This document shows positions 29,612 through 38,942 of a DNA stretch of 64,000 bases, in pieces. The DNA is from Peptococcaceae bacterium 1109 (GTDB taxonomy: Bacteria > Bacillota > Limnochordia > Darwinibacteriales > Darwinibacteriaceae): contig LDJB01000002.1 in the NCBI GenBank assembly GCA_001028815.1, positions 186,001 through 250,000 of the forward strand, written 5' to 3'. The translations under genes were made by a program, and so were the position numbers. The notes beneath the pieces are model-generated. The model was not told the origin of the DNA. It did not search any database and saw only the letters and a program-made list of their open reading frames with translations. Numbering within the stretch: position 1 is the first letter of the stretch; every line of letters begins with the position of its first letter.

Positions 29612-29705
29612 CCGTTGCCACCTCCTTCATCCGTTATTATGGACGAAGGGGATTTCTTTTATGATGGCGAAATAAGCTGAGGAGATGCTAACAGGAGGTT
29701 GGCCT

Positions 29706-30584
29706 ATGAGTCTAGCCATTATCGCCAACCCCGCGGCTGGGCGTGGCCGAGGCCAGCGGGTTGCCCATTTAGTCGAAGATATGCTTAAGGATAGGGCAGT
29801 GGATTTTGAAATACTCTACACCAAGAAGCACCGCCACGGTATCGAACTGGCGGAGAAGGCAAGCAGGAACCATGAAATTGTGGCAGCCATAGGCGGTGAT
29901 GGCACAATCGGCGAGGTTCTGGAGGGGATCCTGCACTCCAACAGTATTCTGGGGATCATCCCTGGGGGCACCGGCAATGACTACTCCCGGGGGCTGGGGC
30001 TGCCCCGGCAAACTGAGGCGGCGCTGGACGTCATCCTCGGGGGAAATCCCACCCGCATTGATGTGGGTGTAGAAACAGATAAAGTCTTCGGAGTACTGGC
30101 CTCCATTGGTTTTCCCGTTACCGTCATCGAACATACCAATGAACACCGGGATGGCCCTTTGAAAGGGTCTTTAGCTATTTTGGCCAGCGTTGCCTACACG
30201 TTGAGAAACCTCCGCACCTACCCCGTGGAGATCACCCTGGATAACCAGGTGATTGTAGAGGACGTAGTGGGGATTATGGTCATGAACATGCCTTACGGAG
30301 GTGGGGGACTGAAGTTCGCTCCTGATGCCCGCTACGATGACGGCCACTTTACCGTGGTTATCATCGGCCGAGTGGGAAAACTGGAGCTTGCTACTACTCT
30401 GCCGAAAGTCTACTCTGGCGGCCACGTAGGGCATCCCAAGGTGACCATGATCCGGGCCCAACGGGTTAAGATCGAATGTGAACCCCTGCCAAAGATGTTT
30501 GACGGCGACCTCTGCTCCGCGACTCCCTTCAATGCTCACATCCGCCCCCAAGCGGCAAGAGTTATGATGCCGAAAAAGCCCTGA
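29706..30584 (+). CDS. Diacylglycerol kinase / YegS-BmrU family lipid kinase
   Basis: LAIIANPAAGRGRGQR, VAAIGGDGTIGEVLEGI, LGIIPGGTGNDYSRGLG; RBS AGGAGG before ATG at 29706. Confidence 0.93.
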   Translation: MSLAIIANPAAGRGRGQRVAHLVEDMLKDRAVDFEILYTKKHRHGIELAEKASRNHEIVAAIGGDGTIGEVLEGILHSNSILGIIPGGTGNDYSRGLGLPRQTEAALDVILGGNPTRIDVGVETDKVFGVLASIGFPVTVIEHTNEHRDGPLKGSLAILASVAYTLRNLRTYPVEITLDNQVIVEDVVGIMVMNMPYGGGGLKFAPDARYDDGHFTVVIIGRVGKLELATTLPKVYSGGHVGHPKVTMIRAQRVKIECEPLPKMFDGDLCSATPFNAHIRPQAARVMMPKKP

Positions 30585-30605
30585 CCGTAAGGTCAGGGCT
30601 TCATC
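30574..30605. terminator. Bidirectional stem-loop between lipid kinase and kbl
   Basis: aaagccctgaccgtaaggtcagggcttcatcttt. Confidence 0.7.
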
Positions 30606-30606
30606 T

Positions 30607-31778
<1,172 letters not shown>

Positions 31779-31779
<1 letters not shown>

Positions 31780-32837
31780 TATTTATCACTCCCATTCGGA
31801 TATATTACAATCTTGCCGCATTGGCCCGTTCTCATGAGCTCCATGGCTTGATCCATCTGGGTAAAGTCGAAACGGTGAGTAATTAGGGACTTTAGGTCCA
31901 GGCCCTTCTCAATGAGAGCCTGCCCCTGGTACCAGGTTTCAAACATCTTCCTGCCGTTAATGCCGTACAGCCTTGCCCCTTTGAAAATAACGCCGTCCGC
32001 GAGGTCTAGGGTTACCCGCCGGGACGGAATGCCAAGGAGGGACACTTCACCACCCTTGGCAAGGCATGCCAGCCCGCCGTTGATGGCAGATTCATTGCCA
32101 GACATCTCCAGGATAACATCAACGCCCCAGCCAGAGGTAGCTTCCATGATAGCCTCTTTCATGTCCACTTCCCCCACGTTTATGGCACTATCCGCGCCTA
32201 GCTTGCACGCGAGGTTCAAGCGGTAAGCGCTCACATCAGTGCAGATTACTTGGAAAGCGCCTGCAGCCTTCGCAATGAGAATGGCGGCGAGGCCGATGGG
32301 GCCCACTCCAGTAATCAAGACCCTTTTGCCCACAAGGTCACACTCTAGAGCGGTGTGCACTGCGTTGCCATAAGGGTCTTGAATAGCAGCGATCTCCGGA
32401 TCTACCTCTGTCTTCCACACCCAGAGGTTCTCCGCGGGGACGGTGACGTATTCCGCAAAACACCCATCCCGATCAACGCCGACGATCTTCACGTCTTCAC
32501 ATATGTGGCCCCGGCCTGTCCGGCAGTAGCGGCAGATCCCGCAGGTAAAATGGGTTTCCACCGAAACATAATCGCCTACAGCAGCGCCTTTCACGCCTGG
32601 GCCCAATTCTACAACAGTACCGCAAAACTCATGTCCGAAAATCAGAGGCGGGTTGATCCGCGACTGGGCCCATTGGTCCCAGCTGTAGATGTGGACATCG
32701 GTTCCGCAGATAGCAGCTACCTTAACTTTGACCAGCACTTCACCTGGGCCAGGTGTGGGAATAGGAGCTTCGATAATCTCCGCTCCCGGCCGGGCCCCCA
32801 CCTTTGCAACAGCTCTCATTGTACCTGTCATAGACAT
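31779..32837 (-). CDS. tdh: L-threonine 3-dehydrogenase
   Basis: [35 protein letters not shown], zinc motif [15 protein letters not shown], operon with kbl. Confidence 0.94.
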
Positions 32838-32966
32838 CCCTTTCGCACCTATAGAGGTTGTTCTAACAAGGTATTCTTCAATTATTTATTGGGGGAATCC
32901 TGCCTCATAGACAGGAATAATGCGGGGCCCACAGAAAGTAATTCAGCTAAAGGAGTGATTTTTTAT

Positions 32967-33818
32967 ATGAACCAAGTTGGTATTGTTGGCGGCGGCAAGG
33001 GCGGGGCTTCCCTGCTCAGCTGCATGCTCCAAACTCCAGGCATCAAGGTCCTGGGCATCGCGGACACCAACCTAGGAAGCCCAGGAATACAGCTTGCGAA
33101 GGCACACGGCATTTTTACCACCACCGATTTTCGCGACTTGCTTGCCCTGCCCGGCAAAAAGACAATTATCGATGCTACAGGTGTGCCTGAAGTCGCCAGG
33201 GCTTTGAAGGAGATGGATGGGGACAACCTCCAGGTAGTCTCCCCGGAGGTGGCAGAGCTCTTGTGGACGATCATTGAAGACCGGGAATCAACTAACCGGG
33301 TGCTAATGCAGGAGTCTTCCAGCCTGCTGTCCTTTATCCAGACCGGCATCGTCCAGCTCGAGGAGATGAACGACGAATCGGAAGCAGCTTTAGGCGCTGC
33401 AGCCCACCGCATTCAATCCCTCGCTGAACTCACCGCCAACAGCCACGAACTCCTGCAGCACACAGAGGCCATCATTAAGATCGTCCGCAACGTGGCTGAC
33501 AAGAGCCGCATCTTAGGCATCAATGCTGCCATCGAAAGCGCCCGGGCGGGAGAGCAAGGGAGAGGCTTCGGTGTGGTAGCCGATGCTATTCACGAGCTGG
33601 CTGCCCACTCAGTGGAGTCGGTTCAGTCTGTCACGGGTACCATTAAGGAGATCTATACGACCCTCGCCTCCATTCGAGAACAGGTCGAGATTGCACTTCA
33701 GGACATCCACCGTTTGGAGGAAAAACAAAGCGCCCTCACCCAGGAACTCCACGCTGCCTTCGAGGAAATGGGCACCAGCGCAGAGAACCTTCGCAAGTTA
33801 AGCGAAGCAAAAAAGTGA
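32967..33818 (+). CDS. Soluble chemoreceptor: N-terminal Rossmann-like nucleotide-binding domain fused to MCP signalling domain
   Basis: NQVGIVGGGKGGASLLSCML at N-terminus; LGINAAIESARAGEQGRGFGVVADAIHELAAHS MCP hairpin tip; ATG at 32967 with AAAGGAG; no TM helix. Confidence 0.85.
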   Translation: MNQVGIVGGGKGGASLLSCMLQTPGIKVLGIADTNLGSPGIQLAKAHGIFTTTDFRDLLALPGKKTIIDATGVPEVARALKEMDGDNLQVVSPEVAELLWTIIEDRESTNRVLMQESSSLLSFIQTGIVQLEEMNDESEAALGAAAHRIQSLAELTANSHELLQHTEAIIKIVRNVADKSRILGINAAIESARAGEQGRGFGVVADAIHELAAHSVESVQSVTGTIKEIYTTLASIREQVEIALQDIHRLEEKQSALTQELHAAFEEMGTSAENLRKLSEAKK

Positions 33819-33838
33819 CTCTAGAGAGTCACTTTTTG
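33809..33838 (+). terminator. Rho-independent terminator after the MCP gene
   Basis: aaaaagtgactctagagagtcacttttt. Confidence 0.85.
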
Positions 33839-33884
33839 CATACAAGAAAGGACCCAGCAATAGCTGAGCCCCTTTGAGTACATA

Positions 33885-33962
33885 TGGGGTGAGTAACCGG
33901 ATTCGAACCGGCGACCTCCAGGGCCACAACCTGGCGCTCTAACCAGCTGAGCTATACCCACC
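33885..33962 (-). tRNA. tRNA-His (anticodon GTG), with G-1 and CCA encoded
   Basis: Minus strand GGTGGGTATAGCTCAGCTGGTTAGAGCGCCAGGTTGTGGCCCTGGAGGTCGCCGGTTCGAATCCGGTTACTCACCCCA. Confidence 0.97.
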
Positions 33963-33969
33963 ACGACTA

Positions 33970-34045
33970 TGGCGCGCCTGGCAGGAATCGAACCTGCGGC
34001 ACTCGGATTAGAAGTCCGATGCTCTATCCCCTGAGCTACAGGCGC
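33970..34045 (-). tRNA. tRNA-Arg (anticodon TCT), CCA encoded
   Basis: Minus strand GCGCCTGTAGCTCAGGGGATAGAGCATCGGACTTCTAATCCGAGTGCCGCAGGTTCGATTCCTGCCAGGCGCGCCA. Confidence 0.97.
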
Positions 34046-34068
34046 CTGCCTTCGCGAAAAAATAGGGA

Positions 34069-34142
34069 TGGAGCGGGTGATGAGAATCGAACTCACACTG
34101 CCGGCTTGGAAGGCCGGTGCTCTACCATTGAGCTACACCCGC
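34069..34142 (-). tRNA. tRNA-Gly (anticodon TCC), CCA encoded
   Basis: Minus strand GCGGGTGTAGCTCAATGGTAGAGCACCGGCCTTCCAAGCCGGCAGTGTGAGTTCGATTCTCATCACCCGCTCCA. Confidence 0.97.
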
Positions 34143-34148
34143 ATTAAA

Positions 34149-34226
34149 TGGTCGGGGCGAGAGGATTTGAACCTCCGGCCTCCTGCTCCCAAGGCAGGCG
34201 CGCTAGCCAAACTGCGCTACGCCCCG
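34149..34226 (-). tRNA. tRNA-Pro (anticodon TGG), CCA encoded
   Basis: Minus strand CGGGGCGTAGCGCAGTTTGGCTAGCGCGCCTGCCTTGGGAGCAGGAGGCCGGAGGTTCAAATCCTCTCGCCCCGACCA. Confidence 0.97.
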
Positions 34227-34242
34227 TTGACTGACATCATCA

Positions 34243-34272
34243 ATGTTACCATACAATTCGATGGGATGTCAA
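34243..34272 (-). promoter_or_regulatory. Probable sigma-A promoter of the Pro-Gly-Arg-His tRNA unit: TTGACA - 18 bp - TAACAT
   Basis: Minus strand TTGACATCCCATCGAATTGTATGGTAACAT upstream of tRNA-Pro. Confidence 0.6.
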
Positions 34273-34279
34273 TATCCTT

Positions 34280-34900
34280 CTAGGGATTTTGGTACTGCTC
34301 CAAGAGCTGCTTAAGCCCTGCCAAGGCCCGGGCCCGGTGGCTGATCCCGTTTTTCAGCTCCGGCCCTAGCTCGGCAAAGGTCTTGCCCAGTTCCGGCACT
34401 ATGAAAAGGGGATCATACCCGAAGCCCTGGCTCCCCCGGGGCTCAAAGCCGATTGTTCCCCGGCAGATCCCTTCCGCGAAGTGGACAGGCCCCTCCGGCA
34501 CCGCCAAAGCTATGACACAGCGGAACTGGGCGCCCCGCTTCTCAGGGGGCACATCCGCTAATAGCCGCAGTAGTTTGGCGTTGTTGGCCTCATCAGTGCT
34601 GCGCTTTCCTTCCTCAGCAGCAAAGCGGGCAGAGTGGACTCCTGGAGCGCCGTCCAAGGCATCCACCTCCAACCCTGAATCATCTGCCACCACCAGCTCC
34701 TTAACCCACGTCATGGCCTGCACTGCCTTCTTGCGGGCATTATCGGTAAAGGTCTCCCCATCTTCCACCACTTCAGGGAAGTCCCCTAGTTCCCCAATGG
34801 ATATCACCTGAAAGGGAAGATCCTGGAGGATTGCTTGAATCTCCTCGATCTTCTTGTGGTTGCGGGAAGCCACTACCAGCAAGCGCTTCCGTTGAGCCAT
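34280..34900 (-). CDS. rdgB: XTP/dITP diphosphatase (RdgB/HAM1)
   Basis: LLVVASRNHKKIEEIQAIL, VVADDSGLEVDALDGAPGVHSARFA, GFGYDPLFIVPELGKTFAEL. Confidence 0.95.
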   Translation of the reverse strand: MAQRKRLLVVASRNHKKIEEIQAILQDLPFQVISIGELGDFPEVVEDGETFTDNARKKAVQAMTWVKELVVADDSGLEVDALDGAPGVHSARFAAEEGKRSTDEANNAKLLRLLADVPPEKRGAQFRCVIALAVPEGPVHFAEGICRGTIGFEPRGSQGFGYDPLFIVPELGKTFAELGPELKNGISHRARALAGLKQLLEQYQNP

Positions 34901-34901
34901 G

Positions 34902-35654
34902 CTACTGCCCTCCAAACTTGGCAGCGAGGTCTTCTGTGAACAGCTGTTGCTGTATGGCGATGAGTTCCTGGATACCCCCCTCGGCCAAGTCCAGCAGGGC
35001 GATGAGTTCTTCCCTGCTGAAGGGGCTTTCTTCCCCAGTCCCCTGTACTTCCACGATTTTGCCGCGCCCCGTCATAACTACGTTGAAGTCTACCTGGGCT
35101 GCGGAGTCCTCACTGTAGTCTAAATCGAGCAAGGGAACGCCGTCCACGATCCCAACGCTTACCGCAGCGAGGTAGTCGTTGATCCCTGTGGAGCTGCTGT
35201 TAGTAAGCTGCTGCAGCTTGCGCAGGGCATCCATCAAAGCCACAAAGGACCCCGTGATGGAAGCAGTCCTGGTTCCCCCATCAGCTGTAATTACATCGCA
35301 GTCAATCCAGATGGTCCGTTCACCTAGAACCTTCAGATCCACCACAGACCGGAGGGCCCGGCCGATAAGGCGTTGGATTTCGTGGGTCCTTCCTCCCAGC
35401 CTTCCTTTGGCTGCTTCCCGCACATTCCGGACTTCCGTGGCCCGGGGAATCATAGAGTATTCCGCGGTAATCCAGCCTGTACCCTGGCCCCGCAAAAATG
35501 GAGGAACCTTATCCTCAATGCTCGCGGTGCAGATCACCTTGGTGTTCCCCATTTCAATTAGTACTGAGCCTTCAGCATGGGGAATGAATCCCCGGGTGAT
35601 TTTGACAGGGCGCAGCTGTGCCGCTGTCCGGCCGTCCCTGCGTAGGTTAGTCAT
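34902..35654 (-). CDS. rph: Ribonuclease PH
   Basis: [65 protein letters not shown]. Confidence 0.96.
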   Translation of the reverse strand: MTNLRRDGRTAAQLRPVKITRGFIPHAEGSVLIEMGNTKVICTASIEDKVPPFLRGQGTGWITAEYSMIPRATEVRNVREAAKGRLGGRTHEIQRLIGRALRSVVDLKVLGERTIWIDCDVITADGGTRTASITGSFVALMDALRKLQQLTNSSSTGINDYLAAVSVGIVDGVPLLDLDYSEDSAAQVDFNVVMTGRGKIVEVQGTGEESPFSREELIALLDLAEGGIQELIAIQQQLFTEDLAAKFGGQ

Positions 35655-36214
35655 CTGAACGCCTCCTCAAGGCTGGGATCCCGATACTGGGCGGAACCCG
35701 AAGTAAAAATGTTGCCGCCGTGACTGTCAATGGCCACAATCAAAGGCAAGTCCTTCACTACCATGCGGTGCACTGCCTCTGGGCCTAACTCAGGATAGGC
35801 CACTACCTCAACTTCCTTGATGCACTGGGCAATGTAAGCCCCCGCTCCCCCCACGGCAGCAAAATACACTGCGCCGTGCCGAGCGATGGCATCCTGAACC
35901 TCTTTGCTGCGGCCCCCTTTGCCGATCATGCCCTTCAGGCCCTGTTCCAAGAGGGGAATGGTGAGGCTGTCCATGCGCGTTGCAGTGGTGGGGCCTGCAG
36001 AGCCAATCACTTCCCCAGGCGGTGCAGGACAGGGCCCCACATAGTAGATCACTGATCCAGAAAGGGGTATGGGAAGCTCCTTACCCTCAGCTATTAACTT
36101 AACCAACCGCTGATGTGCGGCGTCCCGGGCCGTATAGATCACTCCCGAGAGCTTCACTTCATCTCCAGCATGGAGGAAACTCAGATCCTCCAGTGGAGTT
36201 GTCAAAATATGCAT
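35651..36214 (-). CDS. Class I (Fe-S) fumarate hydratase beta-subunit / C-terminal domain protein
   Basis: [61 protein letters not shown]. Confidence 0.9.
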   Translation of the reverse strand: MHILTTPLEDLSFLHAGDEVKLSGVIYTARDAAHQRLVKLIAEGKELPIPLSGSVIYYVGPCPAPPGEVIGSAGPTTATRMDSLTIPLLEQGLKGMIGKGGRSKEVQDAIARHGAVYFAAVGGAGAYIAQCIKEVEVVAYPELGPEAVHRMVVKDLPLIVAIDSHGGNIFTSGSAQYRDPSLEEAFR

Positions 36215-36217
36215 AAC

Positions 36218-37594
36218 TCAGTCCTCCTGTAAGAACTCCTGCACGAGCCGGCGAAAATGGGCCCCCCGCTCCGCAAAGTTACTGTACATCCCGTAGCTGG
36301 CGCAGCCTGGAGACAAGAGCACCACATCGCCGGGAACGGCCAAGGAACGACTGATGGCAACGGCTTCCTCCATGCCCTCAGCCATATATACGGGGAAATC
36401 TCCTAAGGCAAGGACCGCTTGGGCAATCTGCTGCGCGGTATCCCCAAAGAGCACCACCGCCTTAGCCCGAGCATGGATTTCCTCCGCCAACTGACTAAAA
36501 GAGAGCCGCTTGTCGTAGCCCCCTGCTAACAGGATCACAGGGCCGGGGAAAGTCTTCAGCCCTGCAATCGCCCTCGCGGGAGTGGTGGCGATGGAATCGT
36601 TGTAAAACCGCACCCCAGCCCTTTCCCCCACGAGCTCCAAGCGGTGTTCTACTCCGGGAAAGGTGCGGCACACCTCGGTGATAGCTGGCCACGGGGCTCC
36701 GCCCAGATGGGCTAATGCTGCCGCCGCCAAAACATTCTCCAAGTTGTGTTCCCCAGGGAGTTTGATGTCGCTGACATGTGCAAAAACCCTCTCTTCTTCC
36801 CCGTCCCGCCACACTAACTGCGCTCCCCTCAGGAAAGCGCCTTGCTCTAGCTCTTGCTTCCGGCTGAAGTAATAAACCCTGCCCCTTGCCTGGGCAGACA
36901 TCTCCACCGTTACCGGATCGTCCCAGTTGAACACCGCCACATCGTCGGTGGTTTGGAAGCGGTAAATCTGCCTTTTGGCCGCAGTGTAGCTTGCCATAGT
37001 ACCGTGGACGTCTAGGTGATTCTCACTTATGTTGGTTACAAGGGCATATTCTGGGCTCATGGTAAGCTGTTCCAGCTGAAAACTGGAGAGTTCCAAGACT
37101 ACCCGTGCCTCAGGGGGGACGTCCAGAACCTGCTCAATAAGGGGAGTGCCAATGTTCCCCCCAACGTAAGTTTGGAATCCGCCTTTCCGGAACATCTCTC
37201 CTACCAAGGTGGTGGTGGTGGTCTTGCCGCTGCTTCCGGTGATGCCGAAAATCGGTGCTGGGCAGTAGCGCATTACTAATGCTATCTCACTGGAAAGCTC
37301 GACCTTCCCCAAAAGAGCCTCTAGCTGGGGAAGGTTCTTAGGGACGCCAGGGCTGAGGAACACCACATCATAGTCTTCCAGCCCCTCTAGATATCCATCG
37401 CCCAACACCAGTTCTACTCCCAGCTGGGACAGGCCCGCTGCCCGTTCTCCCAAAGCCTCCCTAGTGGCCATATCTCGGCCAGAAACCTTGGCGCCAAATC
37501 GGCGCAAAAAACGAATTAAGGGGACATTGCTGACCCCTAAGCCGATTACGGCTGTTGATTTTCCCTGCCATTCATGGCGAAGCCGTTCTTCCAT
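36218..37594 (-). CDS. murD: UDP-N-acetylmuramoyl-L-alanine--D-glutamate ligase
   Basis: FGITGSSGKTTTTTLVGEMF, LELSSFQLEQL, YNDSIATTPARAIAGLKTF, GGYDKRLSF. Confidence 0.95.
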   Translation of the reverse strand: MEERLRHEWQGKSTAVIGLGVSNVPLIRFLRRFGAKVSGRDMATREALGERAAGLSQLGVELVLGDGYLEGLEDYDVVFLSPGVPKNLPQLEALLGKVELSSEIALVMRYCPAPIFGITGSSGKTTTTTLVGEMFRKGGFQTYVGGNIGTPLIEQVLDVPPEARVVLELSSFQLEQLTMSPEYALVTNISENHLDVHGTMASYTAAKRQIYRFQTTDDVAVFNWDDPVTVEMSAQARGRVYYFSRKQELEQGAFLRGAQLVWRDGEEERVFAHVSDIKLPGEHNLENVLAAAALAHLGGAPWPAITEVCRTFPGVEHRLELVGERAGVRFYNDSIATTPARAIAGLKTFPGPVILLAGGYDKRLSFSQLAEEIHARAKAVVLFGDTAQQIAQAVLALGDFPVYMAEGMEEAVAISRSLAVPGDVVLLSPGCASYGMYSNFAERGAHFRRLVQEFLQED

Positions 37595-38382
37595 TACATC
37601 CCTTCTCCAGATGGACGATACCTCTGCACAGCGGGGATATCCAATCCCGTAAAGGCCCTAGCCAGGTGCCGGAACTTCCACGGATCACCGCTGACCCAAA
37701 ACTCCGATTTGCACTCCCCGGGCTGGCACTCTCCTTTTCCCTGAAGGAAGTCCTCCACTACAACGCGAATCTGCTGAGCTGGATCTAAGATGGGCATGTG
37801 GGGGCCGACTATCCTTCTGATCTCAGGCAAGACAAAGGGGTAGTGAGTACAGCCGAGGATGATTGTATCCACTTCTGCCTCTAAGAGAGGCACCACATAT
37901 TCTTTCACCGCTTGTTCGATGATGGAGCCCGTGCGATACCCTGCTTCGATGAAGGGCACAAGCTTAGGACAGGCCTGGACCACCACTTCCACGCTGGGAT
38001 CCACCCCATGGAATGCCCGAGGGTAAGCGCGGCTTTCCGTGGTAGCCCTGGTGGCAAGCACCCCAATACGGCCTTTAGTCACAGTGAGGGCTTGAGTCAC
38101 TGCGGCATCAATGATGTTGATCAGGGGTACGGGAGGTTCTTTGATGCGAGGCATAACCACTGCGCTCATAGTGTTACACGCCATCACTACTGCGCTCACC
38201 TGCCTCTGCACAAAAAACGCCATGATCCTCTGAAAGTACCCAAACAGCTCATCGGGGGTTTTATCCCCGTAGGGCACGTGGATCGTATCGCCGAAGTATA
38301 TGATATGCTGTGTGGCTGTGGGCTGCAAGGCCTGCCACACCGTTAAGCCGCCGACACCCGAGTCAAAAATCCCCAATGCCAT
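37594..38382 (-). CDS. murI: Glutamate racemase
   Basis: LGIFDSGVGGLTVWQAL, MACNTMSAV, LGCTHYPFV. Confidence 0.93.
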   Translation of the reverse strand: MALGIFDSGVGGLTVWQALQPTATQHIIYFGDTIHVPYGDKTPDELFGYFQRIMAFFVQRQVSAVVMACNTMSAVVMPRIKEPPVPLINIIDAAVTQALTVTKGRIGVLATRATTESRAYPRAFHGVDPSVEVVVQACPKLVPFIEAGYRTGSIIEQAVKEYVVPLLEAEVDTIILGCTHYPFVLPEIRRIVGPHMPILDPAQQIRVVVEDFLQGKGECQPGECKSEFWVSGDPWKFRHLARAFTGLDIPAVQRYRPSGEGM

Positions 38383-38421
38383 GTGCAAATCCCCCCTTAG
38401 TATATGCACCCAGGCCAGATC

Positions 38422-38940
38422 TTAGATCAAAGAGGCACCGGCTAAGGCGTAATCAGGCGAAAGAGGTTCCAACGTGGAGACGTGGCCCGCGATTGTTTCT
38501 ACCCGGCGGCCTTCCACCCAGATCTGCACCTTCTCTGCCCCATGGGCATTCACCAATGTGTTCACAATGCCATACACAGTAACCAGCTCTCCAGAGCTCC
38601 CACCTGGATGGGCGCTCAGGAGCTCCCTGCTGAAATTGACGTGCACAACAGCACCCATTTGCCGGGCTCCCAAGATCTTGGTTCCCTCGGGCAAGACCTG
38701 CAGCAGCCCTGGGGTTTGGGGGCCCGCAGCTAAGAGTGTAAGGAGTTCTTCCAAGGTTGGCTGTCCAAAGTGGATTTCCGGTTCAAGCTGAACGTCCGCA
38801 GAACTCGCAAAGTACACGCCAAAGGCCGGGCCCTGCAGCGAGCCTACAACGGCCATCGTGTCATCCCTTACGAGTATGCGCACCCCGAGAGCGATCATGA
38901 CCATGCCCAGGAGTACTGCGATCAGCCGTTCCCGCCCCAT
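38422..38940 (-). CDS. Exported GerMN domain protein (sporulation/germination)
   Basis: ELLTLLAAGPQTPGLLQVLPEGTKILGARQMGAVVHVNFSRELLSAHPGGSSGELVTVYGIVNTL is typical GerMN; N-terminal TM. Confidence 0.82.
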   Translation of the reverse strand: MGRERLIAVLLGMVMIALGVRILVRDDTMAVVGSLQGPAFGVYFASSADVQLEPEIHFGQPTLEELLTLLAAGPQTPGLLQVLPEGTKILGARQMGAVVHVNFSRELLSAHPGGSSGELVTVYGIVNTLVNAHGAEKVQIWVEGRRVETIAGHVSTLEPLSPDYALAGASLI

Positions 38941-38942
38941 AC

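Noticed and set aside
32355-32966. N-terminal extension of the MCP ORF (ORF track starts at 32355)
   Set aside because: Runs antisense through tdh; a proper SD and ATG exist at 32967.
33821-34096. 91-aa minus ORF (VAQGIEHRTSNPSAAGSIPAR...)
   Set aside because: Translation of tRNA-His/tRNA-Arg genes; a common misannotation pattern.
34068-34283. 71-aa + ORF (MRIELTLPAWKAGALPLSYTR...LNLRPPAPKAG)
   Set aside because: Antisense translation of tRNA-Gly/tRNA-Pro; known spurious ORF type.
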